A stretch of DNA of 28,825 nucleotides from GCA-2731375 sp964462145 (GCA_964462145.1 CAYWYB010000021.1:1-28825); one strand, 5' to 3'. Counted from the stretch's first letter, positions 8,281 through 17,162 are shown. The notes: a model not told the origin generated them from the letters alone. Translations and numbers: made by a program.

Positions 8281-9417
8281 TCAATCAGTCAGCAGCGCGC
8301 CCACATGTTCGGCGATTGCCAGGGACGATGTCAGACCCGGCGATTCAATGCCGTAAAGATTAATCAATCCCGCAACACCATGGCTTTCAGGCCCCTGAAT
8401 CAAAAAATCCTCGACCCCGCCACCCGGGCGTTGCAGCTTGGGCCGCATGCCGCTGTAGGCGGGATGTAGCGAATCGTCCGGCAAGGCAGGGTAATAGCGG
8501 CGCACGGCTTCGTAAAAGACCGCCCCCCTAGCGGGTTCCACCACATAATCAATAGGCGCGAACAAATCGACGATCTCGTCGTCGAGCCATTGCTGATCAG
8601 GGCCAAACCGGGCCTGACCAGCCAGATCAACGGTCAGATGAACGCCGAGGGAGGCGGAGGCCGGCACCGGATAAATAAGCCGTGAAAATGGTTGCCTGCC
8701 GGCCAGCGAAAAATAGTTGCCCTTGCAATAATACAACGCCGGCACGGTCGCCGGATCCAGCCCCTCGATAGTGCGCGCCAGAGGTTGGGCGTAGAGCCCG
8801 GCGGCGTTGATTAGGCGCGTGCAGGCCAACTCCATTTCGGCCCCGGCGCTATCGGCGACCCGTATGGCGATGCCGTCGGCCAGAACCCGGCCGCCGATGG
8901 CGCGGCTGTTGAAGGCGATGACGGCGCCATGGTCCTCTGCATCGCCCTGGTAGGCCAGCATCAGGCCGTGACTGTCGATTATGCCGGTGGAGGGGGAGAC
9001 CAGGGCGCCCGTGCAGGACAAAGCCGGCTCCTGCGCCACGGCTTCTTCGGCGCTGATTTCATACAGATCGTCGACGCCATTGGCCGCCGCCTTGGCCTTG
9101 ATGCCGTCAAGTATTTCCAGTTCTTCGGCGGAGGTGGCGACGATCAACTTGCCGCAATTGCGGTGGCCGACACCATGGGCGGCGCAATACTCGTACAGCA
9201 TGGCCTTGCCGGCAACGCAGAATTGGGCCTTCAGACTGTCCTTGGCATAATAGATGCCGGCGTGGATCACCTCGCTGTTGCGCGAAGAGGTGCCGCTGCC
9301 GATGATATCAGCGGCCTCCAGGACGATGACTTCATCACCGGCCATGGCCAGTTGTCGGGCGATGGCAAGACCAACCACGCCGGCCCCGACTACGATACTG
9401 TCTACACGATCAATCAT
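8281..9417 (-). CDS. FAD-dependent L-2-hydroxyglutarate oxidase/dehydrogenase-like protein
   Basis: A 378-residue flavoprotein of the DAO/GlpD-type fold. The N-terminal dinucleotide-binding motif is VVGAGVVGLAIAR, with the ribose-binding glutamate in VLEAAD. The following GSGTSSRNSEVIHAGIYY is the signature I associate with LhgO/L2HGDH proteins, which oxidise L-2-hydroxyglutarate to 2-oxoglutarate. Other family segments are INAAGLYA, YCKGNYFSL, IYPVP and, near the C-terminus, a G-x-ESPGLTSSLAIAEHV flavin-contact motif. The length is slightly short of the E. coli enzyme. The ATG at 9417 is preferred over a TTG three codons upstream. It is divergent from the DUF3179 gene over about 100 bases. 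A broader glycine-oxidase-like function cannot be excluded. Confidence 0.85.
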   Translation of the reverse strand: MIDRVDSIVVGAGVVGLAIARQLAMAGDEVIVLEAADIIGSGTSSRNSEVIHAGIYYAKDSLKAQFCVAGKAMLYEYCAAHGVGHRNCGKLIVATSAEELEILDGIKAKAAANGVDDLYEISAEEAVAQEPALSCTGALVSPSTGIIDSHGLMLAYQGDAEDHGAVIAFNSRAIGGRVLADGIAIRVADSAGAEMELACTRLINAAGLYAQPLARTIEGLDPATVPALYYCKGNYFSLAGRQPFSRLIYPVPASASLGVHLTVDLAGQARFGPDQQWLDDEIVDLFAPIDYVVEPARGAVFYEAVRRYYPALPDDSLHPAYSGMRPKLQRPGGGVEDFLIQGPESHGVAGLINLYGIESPGLTSSLAIAEHVGALLTD

Positions 9418-9520
9418 GGCGCGCAACTTGGCCCGCGGAATGGTTCAGGTCAAGAACCTGTGACTTGCACGCGACCATCTGGGCGGCGAACATGGTTGAA
9501 AATAAATTGGAGGTACCCTC
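9418..9520. promoter_or_regulatory. divergent intergenic region, flavoprotein / DUF3179
   Basis: A 103-base region between two divergent starts must contain promoters for both directions. No strong sigma-70 pair is evident. Toward the plus strand it ends in a strong ribosome-binding site, TTGGAGGTACCCTC, immediately before the DUF3179 start. Confidence 0.45.
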
Positions 9521-10525
9521 ATGCGACCCTTTCTGATGATCGCGGCCCCGATGGTCTTGGCTGCCATGGCCGCCCTGGCCATTGTCATGGCTCCGGGATT
9601 GAGCCAGGCAAATCCGGGGCAATGGAGCCGGGAATGGCCCAATACGGATTTCACCAAACACGCCGTTCCGTTCGATCAGATCATGTCCGGCGGGGTCACC
9701 AAGGACCGCATCCCCTCCATTGATGAACCGCGCTATCTGGCGGTGGGCGCGGCCAAGAACTTCGCCCCGACCGAGCCGGTGGTGGGGCTGACCGTCAATG
9801 GCAAAAGCCGGGCCTATCCCCTGTCAATTTTGATCTGGCATGAAATCGTCAATGATGTCATCGACGGGGTGCCGGTGGCGGTCACGTTCTGTCCGTTGTG
9901 CAATGCGGCGGTGGTGTTTGACCGCCGGGTGGACGGGGTTACCTTGGAATTCGGCACCACGGGCAAACTGCGCTATTCGGATCTGGTGATGTACGACCGC
10001 CAGAGTGAAAGCTGGTGGCAGCAGTTTACCGGCGAGGCCATTATTGGTGAGAGGACAGGGCAAAAATTGCGCTTTCTGCCTGCCCGTCTGGAATCCTTCG
10101 CCAAGTTTAAGGCTCGTGCCCCCAAGGGTGAGGTGCTGGTGCCAACCGACCCTGATATGCGCCGCTACGGCATGAATCCCTACCAGGGCTATGATTCCGC
10201 CCACACGCCGTTTCTGTACCGGGGCAAATTGCCGGAGGTCATTGCGCCCTTGGCGCGCGTGGTGGCTGTGGGCAAGCGGGCCTGGTCGGTGGATTTCCTG
10301 CAGATCAAGGAACGCATAGAGACAGAGGACGGACTGATTCTAACGTTTGAATATGGCCAGAATTCAGCTCTGGACAGTATGGTTATCGCGGAAGGTCGGG
10401 AGGCCGGCAACGTGTTGGTGCAGCGGCGCGGGAAGGATGGCAAACTGGTCGATGTCAACTACCGGGTTGATTTCGCCTTTGCCTTTCACGCCTTCAATCC
10501 GGACGTCAAAATTATCGTCGAATAG
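9521..10525 (+). CDS. DUF3179 domain-containing exported protein
   Basis: A 334-residue protein of the DUF3179 family, whose biochemical function is not established to my knowledge. An N-terminal hydrophobic segment (about residues 4-28) ending in LSQA-NP looks like a signal peptide with cleavage near residue 31, so the protein should be periplasmic or membrane-anchored. Family hallmarks are YPLSILIWHEIVND, the cysteine motif TFCPLCNAA with two Cys three apart, and YDRQSESWWQQF. The CPLC pair could bind metal or be redox active; this is inference. The ATG follows GGAGG with good spacing. Downstream genes on the same strand begin 40 bases after its stop, so it may head a longer operon. Confidence 0.88.
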   Translation: MRPFLMIAAPMVLAAMAALAIVMAPGLSQANPGQWSREWPNTDFTKHAVPFDQIMSGGVTKDRIPSIDEPRYLAVGAAKNFAPTEPVVGLTVNGKSRAYPLSILIWHEIVNDVIDGVPVAVTFCPLCNAAVVFDRRVDGVTLEFGTTGKLRYSDLVMYDRQSESWWQQFTGEAIIGERTGQKLRFLPARLESFAKFKARAPKGEVLVPTDPDMRRYGMNPYQGYDSAHTPFLYRGKLPEVIAPLARVVAVGKRAWSVDFLQIKERIETEDGLILTFEYGQNSALDSMVIAEGREAGNVLVQRRGKDGKLVDVNYRVDFAFAFHAFNPDVKIIVE

Positions 10526-10565
10526 GCCCTGGACAAGCCGCCGCTGCATACAATGTAATATACTA

Positions 10566-11285
10566 ATGGCGAAAGATAAGCGCGACATAACAGAGTCGGG
10601 CGGCAATACTGGGGTTCAGGATTTTCTGAACAAACTGGCCGCCACGCCCACGGCCCACGCCGCAAGCAGCCGTGGTCGGTTGCTGTTCGCCATGGACGCT
10701 ACCGCCAGCCGGGAGCCGAGTTGGGATACCGCCTGTCAAATTCAGGGCGATATGTTTGCCCAGACCGCGACCCTGGGCGGACTGGACGTGCAGTTGGCCT
10801 ATTATCGGGGCTACAAGGATTTCCGCGCCACGCCGTGGGTTTCCACCTCCGCCGATCTGATCCCCTATATGACCAAGGTGCGCTGCCTAGGCGGGCAGAC
10901 CCAAGTGGAACGCCTGTTGCGCTATGCGGTGCGCGAAACCGCTAAGAAGCGGATCAACGCCCTGGTCTTCGTGGGCGATTGTCTGGAAGAAGACGTGGAC
11001 CGGGTTTGCGCCGTGGCCGGCGAACTGGGCATGCTTGGCGTGCCCTGTTTTCTGTTTCATGAAGGCCTGGAGCCGACGGCCAGCCGTGCCTTCAAACAGA
11101 TCGCGACCCTGACCCGGGGGGCCTATTGCCGTTTCGACGCCAACTCGGCGGCGCAATTGCGCGATTTGCTGGCCGCTGTGGCGGTCTACGCCGCCGGCGG
11201 GCGCAAGGCCCTGGCCGATTTCTCCCGCGGCAAGGGACAGGAAATCTTGCAAATCGCCCATCAAGTTGGATCAAAGGCGTCATGA
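10566..11285 (+). CDS. VWA-like domain protein, partner of J-domain protein
   Basis: A 239-residue soluble protein with no signal peptide or membrane helix. After a polar N-terminus, the segment GRLLFAMDATASREPSWD (about residues 37-54) resembles the first strand and metal-site (D-x-T/S-x-S) of a von Willebrand factor A fold. A second strand, INALVFVGDCLEED, fits the later acidic metal ligand. I recognise this as a conserved alphaproteobacterial protein that sits beside a J-domain gene, but I know of no assigned function. The start ATG at 10566 is chosen because upstream in-frame codons overlap the preceding gene. Its stop overlaps the next gene's start in ATGA at 11282-11285, so the two are almost certainly co-translated. 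Confidence 0.75.
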   Translation: MAKDKRDITESGGNTGVQDFLNKLAATPTAHAASSRGRLLFAMDATASREPSWDTACQIQGDMFAQTATLGGLDVQLAYYRGYKDFRATPWVSTSADLIPYMTKVRCLGGQTQVERLLRYAVRETAKKRINALVFVGDCLEEDVDRVCAVAGELGMLGVPCFLFHEGLEPTASRAFKQIATLTRGAYCRFDANSAAQLRDLLAAVAVYAAGGRKALADFSRGKGQEILQIAHQVGSKAS

Positions 11286-12007
11286 TCGGCTATTTCATAT
11301 TGGGCGTCTGCCTGCTGGGCGCGCTGGGATTGGTTGGCAAAATGCTGCTGAACGCCGATCCGAAATTCCTGGCCAAGGCCCTGCGCTATCTGGGCTTTGG
11401 CATTTGTGCCGCCGCAGCCTTGTTCTTCCTGTTGACCGGGCGCTTTGCCCTGGGGCTGCCGCTGGCATTTGTCGCCGCCGGTTTCCTGCGCCGTTGGGCT
11501 TTGCCCAAGTTGGGGCCGCGCATGAGCCGCGGGCCGGGTGTTGCCACTGGGCGCAGCTCCAAAGTGGAAACGGAGTACCTGCGCATGACCCTGGATCACG
11601 ACAGCGGCGCCATGCGGGGGGAGGTGCTGCAAGGCACTTTTGCGGGCCGCGAACTGAACGACCTGAACCTGACCCAGTTAATTGATCTGCTGGACGAATG
11701 CCGGCGCCGTGACGGCGAAGCGGCGCAAATCCTGGAAGCCTATCTGGACCGCACTCAAGGGCCCGAGTGGCGGCAACAGACCGGCGACCAGGACAGCGCG
11801 GATTACGCTGGCGGGAATCCAGCCGCGGGCGGCGCCATGACCCCGGACGAGGCCCGCGAGGTCCTGGGCCTGGACATCAACCCCTCCCCCTCCGAGATCC
11901 GCGAGGCCCACAAGCGGCTGATGCTAAAATTGCATCCCGACAAGGGCGGTTCCTCGTATCTGGCGGCAAAAATCAATCAAGCCAAGGATTTATTGCTCAG
12001 AGTGTGA
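11282..12007 (+). CDS. membrane-anchored J-domain protein (Pam18/Tim14-like)
   Basis: A 241-residue inner-membrane co-chaperone that should stimulate the ATPase of a DnaK-type Hsp70. Up to three hydrophobic segments lie at about residues 3-21, 35-52 and 57-72. A middle segment YLRMTLDHDSGAMRGEV is followed by a region on size and multiplicity (LLDEC...AYLDR). The C-terminal J domain carries the catalytic HPD at 218-220 within LMLKLHPDKGGSSYLAAKIN. The domain is at the C-terminus with a membrane anchor at the N-terminus, as in mitochondrial Pam18/Tim14, and alphaproteobacterial relatives of that family have been described. ATGA overlap with the VWA-like gene indicates a functional pair. The client is unknown. 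Confidence 0.85.
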   Translation: MIGYFILGVCLLGALGLVGKMLLNADPKFLAKALRYLGFGICAAAALFFLLTGRFALGLPLAFVAAGFLRRWALPKLGPRMSRGPGVATGRSSKVETEYLRMTLDHDSGAMRGEVLQGTFAGRELNDLNLTQLIDLLDECRRRDGEAAQILEAYLDRTQGPEWRQQTGDQDSADYAGGNPAAGGAMTPDEAREVLGLDINPSPSEIREAHKRLMLKLHPDKGGSSYLAAKINQAKDLLLRV

Positions 12008-12091
12008 ATGCGCATCTTGCGCTGCCGCCCAGCCCATGGCAGAAGCTCGTTGCAGGATTATTGCACAGCATCTGAAGTAGTTGGGATAGAC

Positions 12092-12964
12092 ATGCGCGTA
12101 CGCAAAGCGGTTTTTCCAGTGGGCGGCCTGGGCACGCGGTTTCTGCCGGCGACCAAGGCATTGCCCAAGGAAATGCTGCCCATCGTGGATAAGCCCCTTA
12201 TCCAATATGCGGTTGAAGAGGCCGCTGCGGCGGGGGTGGAGGAATTTATTTTCGTCACCGGCCGGGGCAAGGCGGCGATCGAGGATCATTTCGATCACTC
12301 CTATGAATTGGAAGATCTTTTGTCCGCGCGTGACAAGGCAGAGGAATTGGCGGCGTTGCGGGCCGCGATTCCACCAGCCGGACAGGTTGCCTATACCCGG
12401 CAACAGGAACCCCTTGGCTTGGGTCACGCGGTCTGGTGCGCCCGCAACCTGGTGGGTGATGAGCCTTTTGCCGTTTTGCTGGCCGACGATTTGATCCAAA
12501 GCAAAACGCCCTGTCTGAAGCAAATGGCGGATGCCGCCGCCGAGACTGGGGGCAACATGGTGGCGGTGATGGATGTGCCGCGTGAACATACCTCGCGCTA
12601 CGGTATCCTGGATGTGGGTGAGGACGACGGTCATCTGGCCGAGGTTCGGGGCCTGGTGGAAAAACCCGACCCGGCCGAGGCGCCATCCACCCTGTCCGTG
12701 ATCGGACGCTATATCCTGATGCCTGAGGTGTTTGAGTATCTTGGCCGCAAGGAAAAAGGCGCCGGCGGGGAAATCCAATTGACCGACGCCATGGCCCAAT
12801 TGATTGGCGCGCAGCCCTTCCATGGTCTGCGCTTCGAAGGCACGCGCTTTGACTGTGGCGACAAACTGGGGTTCTTGCAGGCAACCGTCGCCTTTGGTCT
12901 GGACCGGGACGACCTGCGGCAGGGCCTTGGACAATATTTATCGGAAATAACAAAAGACAACTAA
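12092..12964 (+). CDS. galU: UTP-glucose-1-phosphate uridylyltransferase
   Basis: A 290-residue cytoplasmic nucleotidyltransferase making UDP-glucose from UTP and glucose-1-phosphate. The N-terminus AVFPVGGLGTRFLPATKALP is the classic uridylyl-transferase loop, followed by KEMLPIVDKPLIQYAVEEA. Later signatures include QQEPLGLGHAVWCAR, the metal aspartate region LLADDLI, YGILD, LVEKPDPAEAPS, RYILMPEVFE and GEIQLTDA. The ATG at 12092 gives the usual GalU length. An upstream in-frame ATG at 12008 would add 28 residues with no homology. The gene is followed at 46 bases by ugd, which uses its product, and then by a phosphohexomutase supplying hexose-1-phosphate, so this is a nucleotide-sugar precursor operon for surface polysaccharide. 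Confidence 0.95.
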   Translation: MRVRKAVFPVGGLGTRFLPATKALPKEMLPIVDKPLIQYAVEEAAAAGVEEFIFVTGRGKAAIEDHFDHSYELEDLLSARDKAEELAALRAAIPPAGQVAYTRQQEPLGLGHAVWCARNLVGDEPFAVLLADDLIQSKTPCLKQMADAAAETGGNMVAVMDVPREHTSRYGILDVGEDDGHLAEVRGLVEKPDPAEAPSTLSVIGRYILMPEVFEYLGRKEKGAGGEIQLTDAMAQLIGAQPFHGLRFEGTRFDCGDKLGFLQATVAFGLDRDDLRQGLGQYLSEITKDN

Positions 12965-13010
12965 GCTCGCGCAGCGGTGAGCAGCATAAGAATTTGAGGC
13001 GGATTGCAGT

Positions 13011-14327
13011 ATGCACGTGACCATGATTGGCACCGGTTATGTTGGGCTGGTATCGGGGGCCTGTTTTTCGGAATTCGGCCATGACGTAACCTGTGTCGAC
13101 AAGGACACCAGCAAGATCGCGGCCTTGCTGGCGGGCCGGATACCTATTTTTGAACCCGGTCTGGAAGAACTGGTGGCAAGCAACGTCGCCGCCGGCCGGT
13201 TGTCATTCACGACCGACCTGAAACAACCGGTCGCGAGAGCGGATGCGGTCTTCATCGCCGTGGGTACGCCGTCGCGCCGGGGCGATGGCCATGCGGACCT
13301 GACATATGTCTTCGATGCAGCGGCCGAGGTCGCGGCCGCGCTGGACGGTTATACCGTGATCGTCACCAAATCCACCGTGCCCGTCGGCACGGGCGCGGAA
13401 GTGGCCCGGATTGTCGGCGAGACCAGGCCGGATGCGGAATTCGACGTGGCCTCGAATCCGGAATTCCTGCGCGAGGGCGCGGCGATCTCTGATTTCATGC
13501 GGCCCGACCGGGTCGTGGTCGGTACCGAAAGCGAACGTGCCCGCGAGGCCATGCGGGAGCTGTATCGATCCCTGTTTCTGAACGAGACGCCGGTAATGTT
13601 CACGGCGCGACAGACAGCGGAATTGATCAAGTATGCCGCCAATGCTTTTCTCGCCACCAAGATCACATTCATTAACGAGATCGCCAATCTGTGCGAGCAG
13701 GTCGACGCCGACGTTCAGGATGTGGCGCGCGGTATTGGCCTGGACGGCCGTATCGGCAGCAAATTTCTGCACGCGGGCCCCGGTTATGGCGGCTCGTGCT
13801 TTCCCAAGGATACCTTGGCCTTGCTGCGCACGGCGGAGGGGCTTGATTTGCCCATGGACATCGTCAAGGCCACGGTGGAAGTCAATGATCAGCGCAAGCG
13901 CGACATGGCGCAAAAGGTCATCGATGCCTGTGGTGGCTCGTTGTCGGGCAAGACCATCGCCGTTCTGGGTCTCACTTTCAAGCCGAATACGGACGATATG
14001 CGCGATTCACCCAGCCTCGATATCATCCCCGCCCTGCTGGCGGCGGGCGCACGGGTGCGCGCCCATGATCCGGAAGGCATGGACGAGGCACGCGGCATGC
14101 TGGACGGTATCGAATTCTGCGATGACGCCTACGATACCATGGCCGATGCCAGTGCCCTGGCGATCATCACCGAATGGAATGAATACCGGGCGCTCGACAT
14201 ACCCCGGGTGAAGGAGTTGATGGAGGCACCGGTGATGATCGACATGCGCAATATTTACGACCCGGCGAATATGCGCGAGCACGGCTTCAGCTATGTTTCC
14301 ATCGGCCGCCCGGCGGTCCAGCCCTGA
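13011..14327 (+). CDS. ugd: UDP-glucose 6-dehydrogenase
   Basis: A 438-residue NAD-dependent enzyme oxidising UDP-glucose twice to UDP-glucuronate. The N-terminal Rossmann motif is MIGTGYVGLVSGACFSEFGH. The middle domain carries SNPEFLREGAA, AELIKYAANAFLA and the catalytic cysteine in GPGYGGSCFPKDT (Cys263). The C-terminal UDP-binding domain has VLGLTFKPNTDDMRDSPS. Length and order are complete. A GAGGCGGA ribosome-binding site lies just before the ATG. The product feeds capsule, exopolysaccharide or lipid A decoration; which one cannot be told because no glycosyltransferases lie in this window. It sits between galU and the phosphohexomutase with short gaps. Confidence 0.95.
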   Translation: MHVTMIGTGYVGLVSGACFSEFGHDVTCVDKDTSKIAALLAGRIPIFEPGLEELVASNVAAGRLSFTTDLKQPVARADAVFIAVGTPSRRGDGHADLTYVFDAAAEVAAALDGYTVIVTKSTVPVGTGAEVARIVGETRPDAEFDVASNPEFLREGAAISDFMRPDRVVVGTESERAREAMRELYRSLFLNETPVMFTARQTAELIKYAANAFLATKITFINEIANLCEQVDADVQDVARGIGLDGRIGSKFLHAGPGYGGSCFPKDTLALLRTAEGLDLPMDIVKATVEVNDQRKRDMAQKVIDACGGSLSGKTIAVLGLTFKPNTDDMRDSPSLDIIPALLAAGARVRAHDPEGMDEARGMLDGIEFCDDAYDTMADASALAIITEWNEYRALDIPRVKELMEAPVMIDMRNIYDPANMREHGFSYVSIGRPAVQP

Positions 14328-14361
14328 ATTCCAACCCTGGGAATGGGCAGTTAGGTCAGTT

Positions 14362-15744
14362 ATGCAAAATCACAGTTTTCACCCCTCGGTCCTACGCGAA
14401 TACGATGTGCGCGGCATCGTTGGCGATACCCTGTCGACGGCGGATGCCTATGCGGTTGGGCGTTCTTTTGGCTCGGTCGTGGCGCGCAATGGCGGCACAC
14501 GCGTGGCGGTTGGCTACGATGGCCGCCTGACCTCGGTGGAGATGGCCGAAAACGTCGCGCGGGGTCTGAACGACGCCGGCATCGATGCCCTGCGCGTTGG
14601 CCGCGGTCCCACGCCCATGCTGTATTTCTCAGTCTATCACCTAGAGGCCGACGCCGGTGTCATGGTCACCGGTTCGCATAATCCGTCCGATTACAACGGT
14701 TTCAAAATGATGCTGGGCGGCAAGGCATTCTTTGGAGACCAGATCCAGAATTTGGGCCGTTTGGCCGAAGCGGGTGATTGGGTGGAGGGCGCCGGTGTTG
14801 TCGAAGATCACGACGTGCGCCCGGCCTATCTCGACGAACTGGCGGCTGCCTATACCACGGATGTTCCCTTGGCTGTCGCCTGGGACTGCGGCAATGGCGT
14901 GGCCGGCGACATTCTGCCCGATTTGATCGCCCGTTTGCCGGGCCGCCATGTGCCCCTGAACGAGGTTGTCGACGGCACATTCCCGGCCCATCACCCGGAC
15001 CCGACCGTGGCCGAGAACTTGGTGCAATTACAGGCGGCGGTATCAGCGGACCAACTGGATCTGGGCATCGGCTTTGACGGCGATGGCGACCGCATCGGGG
15101 TGATCGACGGCCAGGAACGCATTCTCTGGGGTGATCAGTTGCTGGCCCTGCTATCCCGTGATGTGCTGGCCGAACGCCCCGGCAGCACGATCATCGCCGA
15201 TGTGAAAGCCAGCCAGATCCTGTTTGACGAGGTCGCCCGCCTGGGCGGCCAGCCGTTGATGTACAAGACCGGCCATTCCCTGATCAAAAGCAAGATGGCC
15301 GAGACCGGCTCCCCCCTGGCGGGCGAGATGAGCGGGCATATTTTCTTTGCCGATAAATATTACGGCTTCGATGATGCTCTATATGTGGCGGTGCGCTTTT
15401 TGGACAGCGTGGCCCGCTCCGGCCAAAGCGTCGCCGAATTGCGCGACAGCCTACCGCACATGGTCAATACGCCCGAGGTCCGCTTTGATTGCGACGACAC
15501 CCGGAAATTCCAGGTGGTCGACGAAGTCGTCGCCGACCTGCGCGCCCAGGGCGCCAATTTCTCCGACGTCGACGGCGCCCGCGTCTCGACGCCTGATGGT
15601 TGGTGGCTATTGCGTGCCTCCAACACCCAGCCGGTCCTGGTGGTCCGCTGCGAAGCTACCGACGATGCCGGCCTGGCGCGCCTGAAGGATGCCGTGACGG
15701 CGGCCCTAGCGCCGTGTGGCGTGCCACCGCCTAGCGACTTCTAG
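14362..15744 (+). CDS. phosphomannomutase/phosphoglucomutase
   Basis: A 460-residue alpha-D-phosphohexomutase of the AlgC/ManB type, interconverting hexose-6-phosphate and hexose-1-phosphate for GDP-mannose or UDP-glucose synthesis. It begins with the family motif LREYDVRGIVGDTL. The phosphoserine loop is VMVTGSHNPSDYNGFK with Ser105. The metal loop is GFDGDGDRIG (Asp239, 241, 243). The sugar-specificity loop is GEMSGHIFF, and the phosphate-binding loop near the C-terminus is LRASNTQPVLVVRCEA. The ATG at 14362 is preferred to the longer frame, which overlaps ugd without homology. It lies 34 bases after ugd. Its stop shares the palindrome CTAG with the stop of the convergent flavoprotein gene. 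Confidence 0.93.
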   Translation: MQNHSFHPSVLREYDVRGIVGDTLSTADAYAVGRSFGSVVARNGGTRVAVGYDGRLTSVEMAENVARGLNDAGIDALRVGRGPTPMLYFSVYHLEADAGVMVTGSHNPSDYNGFKMMLGGKAFFGDQIQNLGRLAEAGDWVEGAGVVEDHDVRPAYLDELAAAYTTDVPLAVAWDCGNGVAGDILPDLIARLPGRHVPLNEVVDGTFPAHHPDPTVAENLVQLQAAVSADQLDLGIGFDGDGDRIGVIDGQERILWGDQLLALLSRDVLAERPGSTIIADVKASQILFDEVARLGGQPLMYKTGHSLIKSKMAETGSPLAGEMSGHIFFADKYYGFDDALYVAVRFLDSVARSGQSVAELRDSLPHMVNTPEVRFDCDDTRKFQVVDEVVADLRAQGANFSDVDGARVSTPDGWWLLRASNTQPVLVVRCEATDDAGLARLKDAVTAALAPCGVPPPSDF

Positions 15745-17162
15745 CCGAACTTGGCCAAAAACTTCACGATCGCCCGCATGCGATCCGTAAACAGTTTGGG
15801 TATGAAATAACTGCCGGCGGCGCGGTGGCCGACTTCGCCAAACGTAGGGTAGGGCCAGATCATGCCGGCCATGGCGCCGATCTTCAGGCCCTTTTCCACC
15901 GCTAAAACCCAAGCCTGGATCAAATCACCCGCGTGGGGGCCGACCATGGAGACACCCAGGATCTTGCCATTTTTGGCGGTGATGATTTTGATCAGGCCGT
16001 CCGTGTCCCGTTCCGCCTGGGCCCGGTCGTTTTCGGCGAAGGGAAAGCGCAGAATATTGATCTTGCCTCCCCTGACGCTGGCCCGCGCCTGATCCTCGTT
16101 TAGGCCCACATGGGCCAGCTCCGGGTCCGTATAGGTGACCCAGGGCACATTGGCCGGCGGTTTGGCCTTGGCGGGCAGGCGAAACAGCGCATTGCGGATG
16201 ACGATGCCCGCGTGATGCCCGGCCACGTGGGTGAACTGCAGACCGCCGGCGACATCGCCGATGGCGAAGATTTTCTTGTTCGTGGTGCGCAGGCGGGCAT
16301 CCACCGTGATGCCACGGCGGCCATATTCGACCCCGGCGGCTTCCAGGTTCAGGTCCGCCACATTGGCCTGGCGCCCGGCGGCGACGAGGAGATGACTGCC
16401 CGATACGCTGTCGCCATTGTCCAGCTGGGCGGTCACGCCTGCATCATGCGCGGCAACTCCCTCGACCCCGATGCCCGTCAGCACCTCCACGCCTTCGCGG
16501 ACCAGGCGGTCATGCACCACTTGGGTCAATTCGGGATCGTCCTTGGGCAGCAGCCGGGCTTTCTCGATCAGCGTCACCGCCACGCCCAGGCGGCGGTGCG
16601 CCTGGGACATCCCAACGCCGATGGGGCCGCCTCCGATAACGAGCAGATGCGCCATCGGTTGATCGTATTCAAACAGGGTCTCGTTGGTCAGGTACGGCAC
16701 GTCTTTAAGGCCCGGTATGGCCGGCACCACGGGCGAGGAGCCGGTGGCAATGACAAAGCGGCGGGCCTGGATGCTCTGACCATCGACCTCGATCTCCCGA
16801 GGGCCGGTGAAGCGCCCGGCACCTTGGATCACGTTGACGCCCAGGGCCCGAAAACGTTCGATGGAATCATGCGGCGCGATCCCTGCGATAACGTCGCGCA
16901 CGTGTTGACGCACGGCCTTTTGATCAATGCGTGGGCTTTCCGCCGCAATGCCAAAGCGCCCCGCTTCCGCGATGTTATGGGCCGCTTTACCCGCCGCCAG
17001 CAGCGCCTTGGAGGGCACGCAGCCGAAATTCAGGCAATCGCCGCCCATCAAGTGACGTTCCACCAGGGCGACGGAGGCGCCAAGCTGGCTGGCCCCGGCG
17101 GCGACGCTGAGGCCGCCGGAACCGGCGCCGATGACGCAGATATCGACCTCGACATCACTCAT
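15741..17162 (-). CDS. mercuric-reductase-like FAD/NAD(P) disulfide oxidoreductase
   Basis: A 473-residue class I pyridine nucleotide-disulfide oxidoreductase. The FAD motif is CVIGAGSGGLSVAAGA, followed by the redox disulfide CLNFGC (Cys43, Cys48) and VPSK. The NAD(P) motif is VIGGGPIGVG, and the second FAD contact is IFAIGDVAGG. In lipoamide dehydrogenase and glutathione reductase the C-terminal dimer domain has H-x-H-P-T with a catalytic histidine. Here it reads WPYPTFGEV, so the histidine is absent, as in mercuric-reductase-like proteins. There is no N-terminal metal-binding domain and no C-terminal cysteine pair, so mercury reduction is unlikely. The start overlaps the stop of the upstream TVP38-like gene in ATGA, indicating one translational unit. 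The physiological substrate is unknown. Confidence 0.88.
   Translation of the reverse strand: MSDVEVDICVIGAGSGGLSVAAGASQLGASVALVERHLMGGDCLNFGCVPSKALLAAGKAAHNIAEAGRFGIAAESPRIDQKAVRQHVRDVIAGIAPHDSIERFRALGVNVIQGAGRFTGPREIEVDGQSIQARRFVIATGSSPVVPAIPGLKDVPYLTNETLFEYDQPMAHLLVIGGGPIGVGMSQAHRRLGVAVTLIEKARLLPKDDPELTQVVHDRLVREGVEVLTGIGVEGVAAHDAGVTAQLDNGDSVSGSHLLVAAGRQANVADLNLEAAGVEYGRRGITVDARLRTTNKKIFAIGDVAGGLQFTHVAGHHAGIVIRNALFRLPAKAKPPANVPWVTYTDPELAHVGLNEDQARASVRGGKINILRFPFAENDRAQAERDTDGLIKIITAKNGKILGVSMVGPHAGDLIQAWVLAVEKGLKIGAMAGMIWPYPTFGEVGHRAAGSYFIPKLFTDRMRAIVKFLAKFG

Noticed and set aside
11990..12934. A 314-codon minus-strand frame opposite galU
   Set aside because: It is a shadow of galU, with no coherent domain and atypical residue composition.
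15741..17162. Mercury resistance (merA)
   Set aside because: The N-terminal heavy-metal domain and C-terminal cysteine pair of MerA are absent, and no merR, merT or merP gene is nearby.
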